DNA from: Lathyrus oleraceus
Lineage: Eukaryota; Streptophyta; Magnoliopsida; Fabales; Fabaceae
Assembly: GCF_024323335.1 (NCBI RefSeq)
Contig: NC_066579.1
Coordinates: 248,675,575 to 248,739,574, forward strand
Reading direction: 5' to 3'
DNA length: 64,000 nt
Shown here one piece after another: positions 11,835 to 21,215 of this stretch. Each line of letters begins with the position of its first letter. The first letter of the stretch is position 1. The notes below the pieces were generated by a model, which was given only the letters and a program-made list of their open reading frames with translations, was not told where the DNA came from and made no database searches. The translations under genes were made by a program, and so were the position numbers.

Positions 11835-11971
11835 GCCAGTTTGGGCCATTTTCTGGAGTGGGCCATTCGTGAGCTGGGCCTTTGTCCCTTTAAAATCAGT
11901 GCCATAAAATGAGTCGGAATGCCCCTGAAAAATGTCTTGAACTATTGATGGGCAAATTTTGGGGTATGACA

Positions 11972-11985
11972 GCTGCCCCTGTTCA
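11972..11985 (-). promoter_or_regulatory. Polypurine tract of the non-autonomous element
   Basis: On the minus strand GAACAGGGGCAGC abuts the LTR start TGTCATACC. This fixes the element's direction. Confidence 0.8.
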
Positions 11986-12039
11986 ATATTCTTGAACCGA
12001 GAGAGTTAGGATGGCGTGCATGCCATTCGTGGTCTGGAG

Positions 12040-14110
12040 GTGGAAGATTATTGAACACTAGAATGCCCCCAAAAATTTGCACTTGTCAATTAGTCTTGAC
12101 GGAGATGGGCTTAAAGATGCCATCCAGGAAATTTGATGATGAAAGCTTCAGATTGCGCCGTACATTAGGCCAATTTGAAGACATGGGCGCCACACTGGGT
12201 CGTACGTTAGACCGAATAATGAGTCATCCATTAGGCTGTTGACTTCGCTGGGGAGTCGGAGTGTGTCATATGCTGCTGGGGATAAAGGATCAGAATGGAT
12301 CATGCGCTATATCGTATCTGAGTTAAAGAGAGGGCCGTACGTTAGGCTGTGTCTGATGATGAAAGGGGGTAGTCGTACACTAGACTACACTTCAGAAATG
12401 TACCTTACACTAGGTAGCATCTGAGGAGACGAAGGTCTAATTGGGTCGTACATTAGACCGTATCTGAGCAGAATGAGCCGTCCATTAGGCTGAATCTGAT
12501 GATAAAAGGGGGTAGTCGTACACTAGACTACACTTCAGAAATGTACCGTACACTAGGTAGCATCTGAGGAGACGAAGGTCTAATTGGGTCGTACATTAGA
12601 CCGTATCTGAGCAGAATGAGCCGTCCATTAGGCTGAATCTGATGATAAAAGGGGGTAGTCGTACACTAGACTACACTTCAGAAATGTACCGTACACTAGG
12701 TAGCATCTGAGGAGACGAAGGTCTAATTGGGTCGTACATTAGACCGTATCTGAGCAGAATGAGCCGTCCATTAGGCTGAATCTGATGATAAAACAGGGGG
12801 TAGTCGTACACTAGACTACACTTCAGAAATGTACCGTACACTAGGTAGCATCTGAGAAGATGAAGGTTTAACTTGGTCGTACATTAAACCATATCTGAGC
12901 AGAATGAGCCGTCCATTAGGCTGAATCTGCTGAAAAGGGAGTAGTCGTACACTAGACTACCATTCAGAAATGTACCTGTCCGAAGGTAGCATCTGAGAAG
13001 ATGAAGGTTTAACTTGGTCGTACATTAAACCATATCTGAGCAGAATGAGCCGTCCATTAGGCTGAATCTGCTTAAAAGGGAGTAGTCGTACACTAGACTA
13101 CCATTCGGAAATGTACCTGTCCGAAGGTAGCATCTGAGTAAGGGAGCAGCCGTATACTAGACTACCATTCAGAAATGTACCTGTCCGAAGGTAGCATCTG
13201 AGTAAGGGAGTAGCCGTATACTGGACTACCATTCAGAAATGTACCTGTCCGAAGGTAGCATCTGAGTAAGGGAGTAGCCGTATACTAGACTACCGTTCAG
13301 AAATGTACCTGTCCGAAGGTAGCATCTGAGTAAGGGAGTAGCCGTATACTAGACTACCATTGAGAAATGTACCTGTCCGAAGGTAGCATCTGAGTAAGGG
13401 AGTAGTCGTACACTAGACTACCGTTCAGAAATGTACCTGTCCGAAGGTAGCATCTGAGTAAGGGAGTAGCCGTATACTAGACTACCATTCAGAAATGTAC
13501 CTGTCCGAAGGTAGCATCTGAGTAAGGGAGTAGTCGTACACTAGACTACCGTTCAGAAATGTACCTGTCCGAAGGTAGCATCTGAGTAAGGGAGTAGTCG
13601 TATACTAGACTACCATTCAGAAATGTACCTGTCCGAAGGTAGCATCTGAGTAAGGGAGTAGCCGTATACTAGACTACCATTCAGAAATGTACCTGTCCGA
13701 AGGTAGCATCTGAGGAGGGAGTAGCCGTATACTAGACTACCATTCAGAAATGTACCTGTCCGAAGGTAGCATCTGAGGAGATAAAGGTCTAACTTGGTCG
13801 TACATTAAACCTTATCTGAGTTGTCCGAGGACTTGACGGTCTAACTTGGTCGTACATTAGACTTTCACTGAGTTATTGAAGGTCAGAATGGATCGTACGC
13901 TAGATCGTATCTGAGTTGAAGGAGTCATGTGTTGAGATGAATCAGGATGGACCGTATGCTAGGCAGTACCTGAGAAGTGAAGGTCCAACTGGGTCGTACA
14001 TTAGACCGTGTTGGGAGTAGTTGAAGATCAGAATGGATCGTATGCTAGATCGTATCTGAGTTGTTGAAGGTCAGAATGGATCGTATGCTAGATCGTATCT
14101 GAGTTGTTGA
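12040..14110 (-). repeat. 3' UTR hairpin array (type B), 143-bp then 64-bp periods
   Basis: Nearly every unit is a stem of 4-6 bp around an 8-nt loop. On the plus strand: GTAGTC-GTACACTA-GACTAC (12512-12531), AGCC-GTCCATTA-GGCT (12476-12491), GGTC-GTACATTA-GACC (12444-12459), TACC-GTACACTA-GGTA (12544-12559), GATC-GTACGCTA-GATC (13891-13906). Four such hairpins make a 143-bp unit repeated from 12421; from 13081 to about 13770 a two-hairpin 64-bp unit is repeated about eleven times. The array is superficially CRISPR-like but is not one. Confidence 0.88.
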
Positions 14111-15362
14111 AGGTCAGAATGGATCGTACGCTAGATCGTATCTGAGTTGTTGAAGGAGTCATATGTTGAGCTGAATGAGAATGAACCGTACGCTAGGCTA
14201 TATCTGCTAGTATTTGTATATGTTGTATTTGCAATGAATATTTGGGATAGGCTTATAGATGCCATCGTTAGGAGGATGTCAGAATGAATGTTGACATGGA
14301 GTATATCTGAAAGATGTATCTGAAGAAGAAAGTAGTCGTACGCTGGACTACACCTCGGAATGTACCGTACGCTAGGCAGTATCTGAGGGATATAGTTAAA
14401 TCTTGAGTGTAATAGATAAAGATGCCCGTCTGAATGGACCTTTGTTTTGACTGTGTCAGGAGGATAATTGACCTGAAAAATAAAGTTAGCTTCATGCCAT
14501 GTCATGATGCATGAGATGCAAATGTTGTATGCATGCGAACTGATGTAATGAATGAATTATGCGTCTGAAATAAATGCGAACATTGTATGCATGTATATGT
14601 TATGAAATGATGTAATGTATATGATGCGGAGTGAACATTGTATGTAGGTATGTGATGTGAAGTGATGTAATGAATGCACTATGTGTCTGAAACGTTCTTC
14701 CAGGGGACTCTACTGGGGGAATAAATCTCAGTCTTCTGGTCGGAGATATTTGTATTGATGACCCTTCCTTAGCCAGGGGTATTTGACCTTTATCTGATGG
14801 CAGAGATATTCAACAGAGCCTGGCTGGGGGTAGAAGAGATGACCAGTCTAGTGATGCCCATTTCTTCTGGGGAATAACTGGCTTAGCCGGGGAATAGAAT
14901 TGGCAACGGATTCATTGGGAAGCGTGATTAGACCTTCTCCTCGATCCTAAAGTCCTTTCGTAATTGCTATTGCCCTTTTAGGCATGCATTTTTTTTGTAA
15001 ACATTGATCATATTCAAATGCATAAATCAATTCAAGTTAAATCAATGGACGTTTACGCAAACAAAACAGAGAAAGTAAAACAAAAGCATCTTTTTGGTAT
15101 TGATTTTGAAAGAGGGCCTATACATAGGCAATTTGAGTACAAGGAGACAGAAATCCTAGTAAGAGGAAATTGTCAGGCAAACAAAGAGAAAGCTATGCAG
15201 AAAAAGTCCTATCGATTCTAATTCCACCACTGTCATTATGTCTTCAAGCATCTCATCTCCTGCTGTCGGATAGAAGTGATTGGCTGGTTCAGTCCCTTGA
15301 ACTTGGTTGAAGCAGACAGAGAACGGGGCATAGTCATACGCTTTTAATCCCTAATTTTTGCC
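14111..15362 (-). other. 3' UTR of the non-autonomous element, pol-proximal part
   Basis: No gene. It contains ATG-rich low-complexity sequence (14500-14690) and motifs such as GACTCTACTGGGGG (about 14708) that mimic the primer-binding site on the plus strand. Confidence 0.65.
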
Positions 15363-15534
15363 TGGACCGCCTTTTCAGGTTTTCAGTCCACCGGGATACC
15401 CTTTTTTGCTCAAGCCGCCTTTTCAGGTTTTCGACTTGCCGGGTGTATGTCTTTATATGTTTATCCCTAATTTTTGCCCGAACCCTTTTGGTTCGCCGGG
15501 ATGCCCTTACTTTTGCCTAGGTACGTCGACCTAG
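15363..15534 (-). other. Four hairpins just after the integrase stop
   Basis: On the minus strand, from the stop onward: CTAGGT/ACCTAG (15517-15534), CGAACC/GGTTCG (15479-15495), CAAGTCG/CGGCTTG with AAAA bulge and CCT-GAAA-AGG (15411-15438), and TGGACTG/CGGTCCA with the same bulge and inner stem (15363-15390). These match the unit seen at 2250-2325, with CCC/GGG changed to CCT/AGG on both arms. Spacers again read GCAAAAATTAGGG. Confidence 0.75.
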
Positions 15535-15544
15535 CGGGTCTCTT

Positions 15545-16139
15545 TTATGCGTAGTATTTTTTAACTATGTCAACGTTCACAGGATGCGGGAACTCTTCGC
15601 CATCCATTGTAGCAAGCATCATGGCTCCACCAGAGAATACCTTCTTAACTACGAATGGCCCTTCGTGTGTGGGAGTCCATTTGCCCCTGGGATCACCTTG
15701 TGGTAGAATGATATGCTTGATAACTAAGTCGCCGATTCGGTACACTCGTCTCTTGACCTTTTTGTTGAATGCCTGGGTCATGCGCTTCTGATATATCTGC
15801 CCATGACATACAGCCGCAAGTCTCTTTTCATCAATCAGATTTATCGGATAGAGTCGAGTTTGAATCCATCCATCCACACCTAAGCCTGCATCTTTCACAA
15901 TTCTTAGAAAGGGAATCTGAACTTCCACTGGTAAAACGGCTTCCATTCCATAGACTAAAGAGAAAGGGGTTGCCCCTGTCAAAGTGCGGTAACCATGAAG
16001 AGCAAAAGGTAACATCTCATACCAGTCTTTGTATGTTCTTGATATTGTTAGCAGCCTCCACGGCGTCGTTCGTCTTTGGCCGGTACGGAGAAGAGTTATG
16101 GTGTTTTATGCAGAGTTCAGTTTAATACCATTATCAGTG
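15545..16139 (-). pseudogene. Integrase C-terminal remnant
   Basis: On the minus strand the frame 16015-15545 reads from the region after the DDE glutamate (HGYRT..GATPFSLVYGMEAVLPVE) to the natural end IVKKYYA. Upstream, 16016-16139 retains VITDNG and shifted, stop-containing integrase sequence. The zinc-binding N-terminus and first catalytic Asp are absent. Sequence is clearly diverged from the Ogre integrases in this window, so the element comes from another Tat/Ogre family. Confidence 0.85.
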
Positions 16140-16830
16140 ATAACTCTTTCAGGAGACAGCGGGTTTCTCGAATGTATATTTGATAAGATCCATCTTAGAA
16201 ATCAATAAAGCGGTATGGTTCAACATATACTGTCTTAGTCGGCGAGCAGCCCAAGCCAAAGCGCAGCAAGCTTTCTCGAGCTGTGAGTATCTTGTTTCAC
16301 AGTCGGTACCTTTTGCTAAGGCAGTGTATGACATGCTCTTTTCGACCAGACTCGTCATGTTGCCCCAGCACACCCTATTGAATTTTCTAACACGGTCAAA
16401 TACGTGATTAAAGGTCTTCCTTCAACTGGTGGCATCGGAACTGGAGGTTCTTGGGGATACTTCTTGATTTTGTCATTCATCATTCCATACCATCTCTCGA
16501 TTTTTCTTTTTTAGTAATTTGAAGATGGTTTGCAGGTAGCAGTCAAATGTGGGATGAATCGGGCAATGTAATTCGAGTGCCCCAAGAAACCTCTGACTTC
16601 TTTCTTGTCTATTTCAGTACCCATTGCAATTTCAATTGATTCCTCCTGCGGCTGTATGGTCTTTTCTTCTTGTAGTACCAGTCTGGCGAGTTCTCAGGTA
16701 CTTCACAATCTTCCTCACTTCTATCCTCGGCTTGGTAGATCGGATTTTCAAAGTCATAATGAACAGTAGCAGAGTCATTACCAACAGGATCCAGAGTGGA
16801 TATGGATCGGCAAATTGTTACGTGAGTGTG
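16140..16830 (-). pseudogene. Pol remnant: pre-RT linker, RT tail, RNase H
   Basis: On the minus strand an acidic linker (YDFENPIYQAEDRSEED, about 16760-16710) like the one before RT in the plus-strand remnant at 28560 is followed, after loss of the RT core near 16620-16640, by the RT tail (KKEVRGFLG) and an RNase H part (YSQLEKACCALAWAARRLRQYML, about 16300-16225). It ends at EKPAV and jumps to integrase near 16141. The catalytic RT YVDD box is missing. Confidence 0.8.
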
Positions 16831-17016
16831 TGCAAGAAAACATAGCTTGTTTGAAAAATGACAGGAAAGATAAAGAGCGCAATATCTGAATGCAAAAAGT
16901 CCATTGATTTATTGAATGTAAATATGCTTATGAAAATGACAAAACCCTTGAAAAATTAGCTATTATGCCCCGGGTATAGACACAATGCTTTTGAAATACT
17001 AAAATAGCAATAACAA
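16831..17016 (-). other. Intron-like spacer between mini-gag/protease tail and pol remnant
   Basis: A T-rich, stop-filled stretch on the minus strand between the mini-gag stop and the acidic pre-RT linker, in the place of the spacer at 52464-52745. Ogre transcripts are known to be partly spliced between gag-pro and RT. The exact splice sites are not certain from sequence alone. Confidence 0.5.
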
Positions 17017-17619
17017 TTACTCCCGACTAAAGGAAATCGGGATAGTGTCTTCAGCCTTCCAATTATCGAGTCTGTCACCAATTGTTGGGTAGACCCAGCT
17101 ATCCAGGTCGCAATCGCTGTCAGCATCCTCTATAGCATTAAGAGTTTTGTCATGATTAGGCAGAGGAGCAGTGATGACCTTAGGAGTCTCAGGCGGATCC
17201 AATTCAAATTCTCCGGCGTCGATCATATCCTGAATTTTATTCTTCAATGACCAACAATCGTTCGTATTACGCCCGGGACTATCGGAGTGATATGCACACC
17301 TGGCGTCGGGATTATAACTAGGAGAAGTAGTGTTGGGTTTTGCAGGAGGATCTCTGAGGGTAATTAAATTTGATTTTAGCATACCCTGCAGTGCTTGTGC
17401 TAAAGTCATATTGATCTTCGTAAACTGCCTTCTTCCCGGGTTAATGTGCCTCACAGATTTCTTGTCTTTTTTCTTCTCGAGCAAGAGAGCCTTCAGTTCT
17501 TTCTGCCCCCTGGATAAGTTCAAGATCATCTTCTGGAGTTGAGCATTCTGAGCCTGGAGATCCTTGACAGTTTGTTCGAGGTCCATTTTTCTGTTTGTGG
17601 AGGAAAACCGTGAGAACAC
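17017..17619 (-). CDS. Mini-gag fused to protease C-terminal tail (200 aa)
   Basis: An uninterrupted 200-codon frame. Residues 12-55 form a leucine/glutamine-rich, probably coiled-coil segment like the Tat gag N-terminus, ending in a lysine-rich stretch. Residues about 105-130 hold the nucleocapsid motif (C108, H111, C122; the usual second His is Arg117). The end (VYPTIGDRLDNWKAED) matches the tail that follows protease in the other elements. Capsid and the protease catalytic core are deleted without breaking the frame. A start at Met12 (17586) is equally likely. It is the only element gene here without a stop. Whether it is translated, and whether it binds RNA, is inference. Confidence 0.75.
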   Translation of the reverse strand: MFSRFSSTNRKMDLEQTVKDLQAQNAQLQKMILNLSRGQKELKALLLEKKKDKKSVRHINPGRRQFTKINMTLAQALQGMLKSNLITLRDPPAKPNTTSPSYNPDARCAYHSDSPGRNTNDCWSLKNKIQDMIDAGEFELDPPETPKVITAPLPNHDKTLNAIEDADSDCDLDSWVYPTIGDRLDNWKAEDTIPISFSRE

Positions 17620-18464
17620 TGATCCCTTTAGAGTACCTGTTATGCTATGTTATGCTATGCAATGCATGAAATGTTTTCAAGGCCTTTTGGAATTTAACTT
17701 TGCATAAACTACCGAAAAGGGAAACTTTTTTTTTTGTTTTTTTTTTTTTGTTTTTTTTTTTTTCATACAAAACAGAGCAAAGTTAAATCCCTAAGTCCTT
17801 GAAATGGTTAGTACAATGTTATGATGTCATGATGTTATGATGTTATGATGTTATGAGGTTAAATAAATAACAAGCACAAGCAAGTCACACAACCATCATT
17901 CCTAGGTTTTAAGGCTTGCATGAGTTCTATAGGTAAGTACCCTCCCCACTGAAGTATGGTTGGTTCAACCAGTCCTAGAATAGTAATCGGGTTCTAAAAG
18001 GATCTCAAATCATCGACCTTTCTTTAAGTCCGCTTCAGTGCAACACCAAGTGGTTGACCAAAGCTTCCCTAAAGTCCAATCTCAAAGAGTGTAGTATCGA
18101 GTATCAACCAACTCCAGTCGGAACCGAAGTCAGTTATCTCACTACTTTCTAATGGCTAGGATGAGTCAATTAGGGTTCTAAAGGTCTGGTTAATGCTTTA
18201 ATGACACCACGCGGAAGCCAAATTTTTCCTCAAGTGAACATGAGGAACATCAGGACATCCAAAGTGTCACATTAACCGTAGCCATCATTTTAACCATTCC
18301 AGTATACGCCGGATAGTCGCGATGATCTATTGCTACTTACCTAAGGTACACTAGATCCGGGTGTAGGATCTTTCACTCAAGAATACCCAAGCAATCCCTT
18401 AAAAGTAAATCAGACAATTTTAAATAAGTGATCTTTTTTTTAAGGTAACCTCTCTTTTTAAAGT
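17620..18464 (-). other. 5' UTR of the non-autonomous element
   Basis: No gene seen. On the minus strand it contains a nearly pure A tract of about 35 nt (complement of 17729-17763), and a TGTTATGA-type microsatellite at about 17815-17860. Confidence 0.7.
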
Positions 18465-18483
18465 GTCCCCAGCAGAGTCGCCA
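18465..18483 (-). promoter_or_regulatory. Primer-binding site, tRNA-Arg type
   Basis: TGGCGACTCTGCTGGGGAC on the minus strand, four bases from the 5' LTR end. Identical to the primer site of the large minus-strand Ogre at 60097-60115. Confidence 0.88.
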
Positions 18484-18487
18484 GTTC

Positions 18488-20487
18488 TGTCATACGGTGA
18501 ACTGACTTGGGGTATTTTGCTTTTTTATCGCAATGTCGCGGATAGCAAGAGTCGCCACCGACTTTTCTTTTATCCAATAAGGAAAGGTGGAAAAGAACAG
18601 GAAAGACCTCAATAGATTTTGGGTTCGGGAGGTACATTATACAAAGGGAAGGTGTTAGCACCCTTTGTATCCATGGTTGTCCATGGGCTCTTAATTACTG
18701 GATCACTTATATTTTTGTCTGAAAAGTGTCGGTGAATTGCTTAAAAAATGTTTAAAAGAGAGTTTAACTTTGTAATGATTCTCGTATGAATGTATACAAA
18801 GTATTTATCTCATTTGATTTTGAAAATGGTTTAGAAAAATATAACTCGGTAATGATTCTAGTATGAATGTATACCAAGTGGTGATTTTCTAGGATTTGTA
18901 AAGTGTAAAGTGTGAGGGGTGGAAAATGTTTTAGGTTATGATCCAGCAATTGAGAGTTATACCTTCCTAAGGTCGTTATGAACGTTTCCTATCCTTATGA
19001 GGGTAAAATTGTCCTTACTATTGAGAAGTAAGTAATTTTACCCTTTGGATGTTTAAGGGTCACCGTAGGGTCATCGATAGGTCATTGAAGGCAACAGTTG
19101 TAAGGATACCTTAGCATTCGAAGGGACGATCATCATTTAACCGTAGGCTACACCGAAGGGTCATCGAGGGACAAAATCGTATTTTCGAAGGCAACATCCG
19201 AGGGACTATGATTTATTTTATGATGATTTAATCGAAGGGCCATTGCTAAGTGTATCCCCACATTCGCGGGACATGACCGTAATACCGTAATATCATAAGG
19301 CAAAAGAGAGGTCCAAGATCACATATTTAAAGGCCGCATTTTAAAGTTAATTAGGTAATTATGATGAATCTCCACATTAAAATCAATACATTAAAAATAA
19401 TACATTAAAATTAATACATTAAAATTAATTATGTAATTTAGGGTGAGTCTCCACAAGGGTATCCCACAAATAAAGTGGAAGACCTAACGGCAATCTTTTC
19501 CTGGGACATGTGAACCTTGGCAAAATTCAGCAAACGGGTTAGAATACCAAATCGGGGTGTAATCGAAGATTACACCGCAAAAGAAAATACAACCGCATGA
19601 ATGTCAGGCAAAATAGTGCATAATTAACATAGAATAGATCAGATACGCATAGGACATAACAAACAAAATATTAGCGACTGTCCCGTTCGCCTCTGCCTCG
19701 CCTAGCGAGGGCCTAGCGAATACTCGCTACATGCTCGCTTAGCGATGTGCTAGCGAGCGGCTGCGGGTTTTGAATTTCAGAACAGTATGACTTCAACCTG
19801 TGGCATGGCTTATGGCATCCAACACATAATTATACGGTTCAGCATTCACAATATTCAGGCACACTTAAATTCACATGCAAAACCTCAAATATGTTTATGA
19901 ATTCAATTATAATATCACATGCAAGTTAAGAACATAAAGCGGTACCACATGCAAATTAAGAAAATAAAGCGATAATAGTAATGCAAACCTGTTTGCAATC
20001 GAATTGCAACCTTGAATTGGCGAGCCGGATTGAGTTGGGCGGTGGTAGCTTCGGAGCGGAGGAGCGGCCTTCAGGGTTTCTAAAGTAGCCTCCAGGGTTT
20101 TTGTGCCAGGGTTTTCGTCTGTCTCCCTCTGTTTTTCGTCCTCTTTTCATTACTGAAGTGCTGGTATTTATAATGCCCTTTTTCATGACCTAATGGGCTC
20201 AGAACGAAGCCCGAAATTTTTTGTTGTCTGTCAGCCTCGCTAGGCGAGCTGGTAGCGAACGTTTGCTTCGCTAGGCGAGCGCGTAGCGAACGTTCGCTAG
20301 GCGAGCGTGTAGCGAACGTAACGTTCGCTAGGCGAGCGTGTAGCGAACAGGCCAGTTTGGGCCATTTTCTGGAGTGGGCCATTCGTGAGCTGGGCCTTTG
20401 TCCCTTTAAGATCAGTGCCATAAAATGAGTCGGAATGCCCCTGAAAAATGTCTTGAACTATTGATGGGCAAATTTTGGGGTATGACA
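18488..20487 (-). repeat. 5' LTR of the non-autonomous element
   Basis: 2000 bp, TGTCATAC to GTATGACA, with about a dozen single-base differences from 9972-11971 and no indels seen. Promoter repeats lie at about 20234-20350. GGTGA follows at 20488-20492. Confidence 0.95.
20165..20172 (-). promoter_or_regulatory. TATA box, 5' LTR
   Basis: TATAAATA on the minus strand, preceded by the 26-bp CG-rich repeats. Confidence 0.6.
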
Positions 20488-21215
20488 GGTGAGATAAGTT
20501 CTAACCCGAACTTGAGTGCAATTAAGATAGGAGGATGGTATAGTCATGTTCGACTTGTGTGGAGTAGTCCTTAACAAGTTGGCTTGAGATCCATCTGCTC
20601 AGTGGAGACTCCTTTGGATTTGGAAATGACACACAAGTATTTGTGGTTAGGCATTACTATTTCTACATGGGTCTGAGAAGCTGAGGACCTTAGAACATTT
20701 AACCCATCTTGGCCTATTTAGGACGTAGTCCGGAAACTATTCAAGTGTAGACTTGATAACAGTTGTTACGCGATACTACACTCAGACGAGTTTCTCTTGA
20801 GAATATTATGGGTCGATGAGTCAGTCATCTTAACTTGTAATATCTGATAGATGGAATTAAGACTCTGGGAACTTTTTAGAACATGATCTACAGGTTTTTA
20901 TCCTTAGTTCACTCCTGTGGGATGGTTCTTACCCAGACTCCATGCTCGTGACTTACAAAAAAACCCTTGATTCTTGGTTGATCCAATCAAGTCTTGTCAA
21001 TATCAATGGAACTTGGGTGTTGATAAGGTGTAAACCATAATCCACCAAAATGGATGATTGATCTTGACAATGACTTGATTCATCCCTTGACCTTTGTTTG
21101 CCTTGTGTGTGATCCCTTATTTGTGATTGTTGCATTCATGCATTCATGCGCATCATAATATTCATCACACGAAATTTCAAGGAACTAAGGTATTATTTGC
21201 AAATATTTTCAGACC
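20488..21215 (+). other. Ogre 5' UTR, right part
   Basis: Begins with the second GGTGA and continues the leader broken at 9971. Non-coding; similar to the leader of the minus-strand Ogre (59201-60096). It ends just before the ORF1 start. Confidence 0.8.

Larger units (their letters stand above)
9972..11971 (-). repeat. 3' LTR of the non-autonomous element
   Basis: Exactly 2000 bp, aligned base for base with 18488-20487. It contains a TATA box (11649-11656), two CG-rich palindrome clusters (11166-11245 and 11718-11834) and an AT-rich short direct repeat of ATACATTAAAA type (about 10857-10920). Open frames inside it occur in both LTRs and are not genes. Confidence 0.95.
9972..20487 (-). mobile_element. 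Young non-autonomous Tat/Ogre-like retrotransposon
   Basis: Two 2000-bp LTRs bound a 6.5-kb interior and the whole is flanked by GGTGA. On the minus strand the order is 5' LTR (18488-20487), primer site, 5' UTR, a 200-codon mini-gag, intron-like spacer, pol scraps, integrase C-terminus, hairpins, repeat array, polypurine tract, 3' LTR (9972-11971). RT core, second RNase H, integrase N-terminus, capsid and most of protease are missing, so it needed proteins from elsewhere. The LTRs differ at about a dozen sites by eye, so insertion was recent. LTR ends TGTCATAC and GTATGACA form an 8-bp terminal inverted repeat. Confidence 0.93.

Noticed and set aside
11440..11905. Open frames of 76 and 113 codons, identical at 19956-20421
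   Set aside because: They lie in the two LTR copies, one over the CG-rich promoter repeats, and show no domain. Duplicated by the LTRs, not genes.
12421..13770. CRISPR-like regular array of 64-bp and 143-bp units
   Set aside because: The whole unit repeats, with no unique spacers, and it lies in the 3' UTR of a plant retrotransposon. It is a tandem array of hairpin modules.
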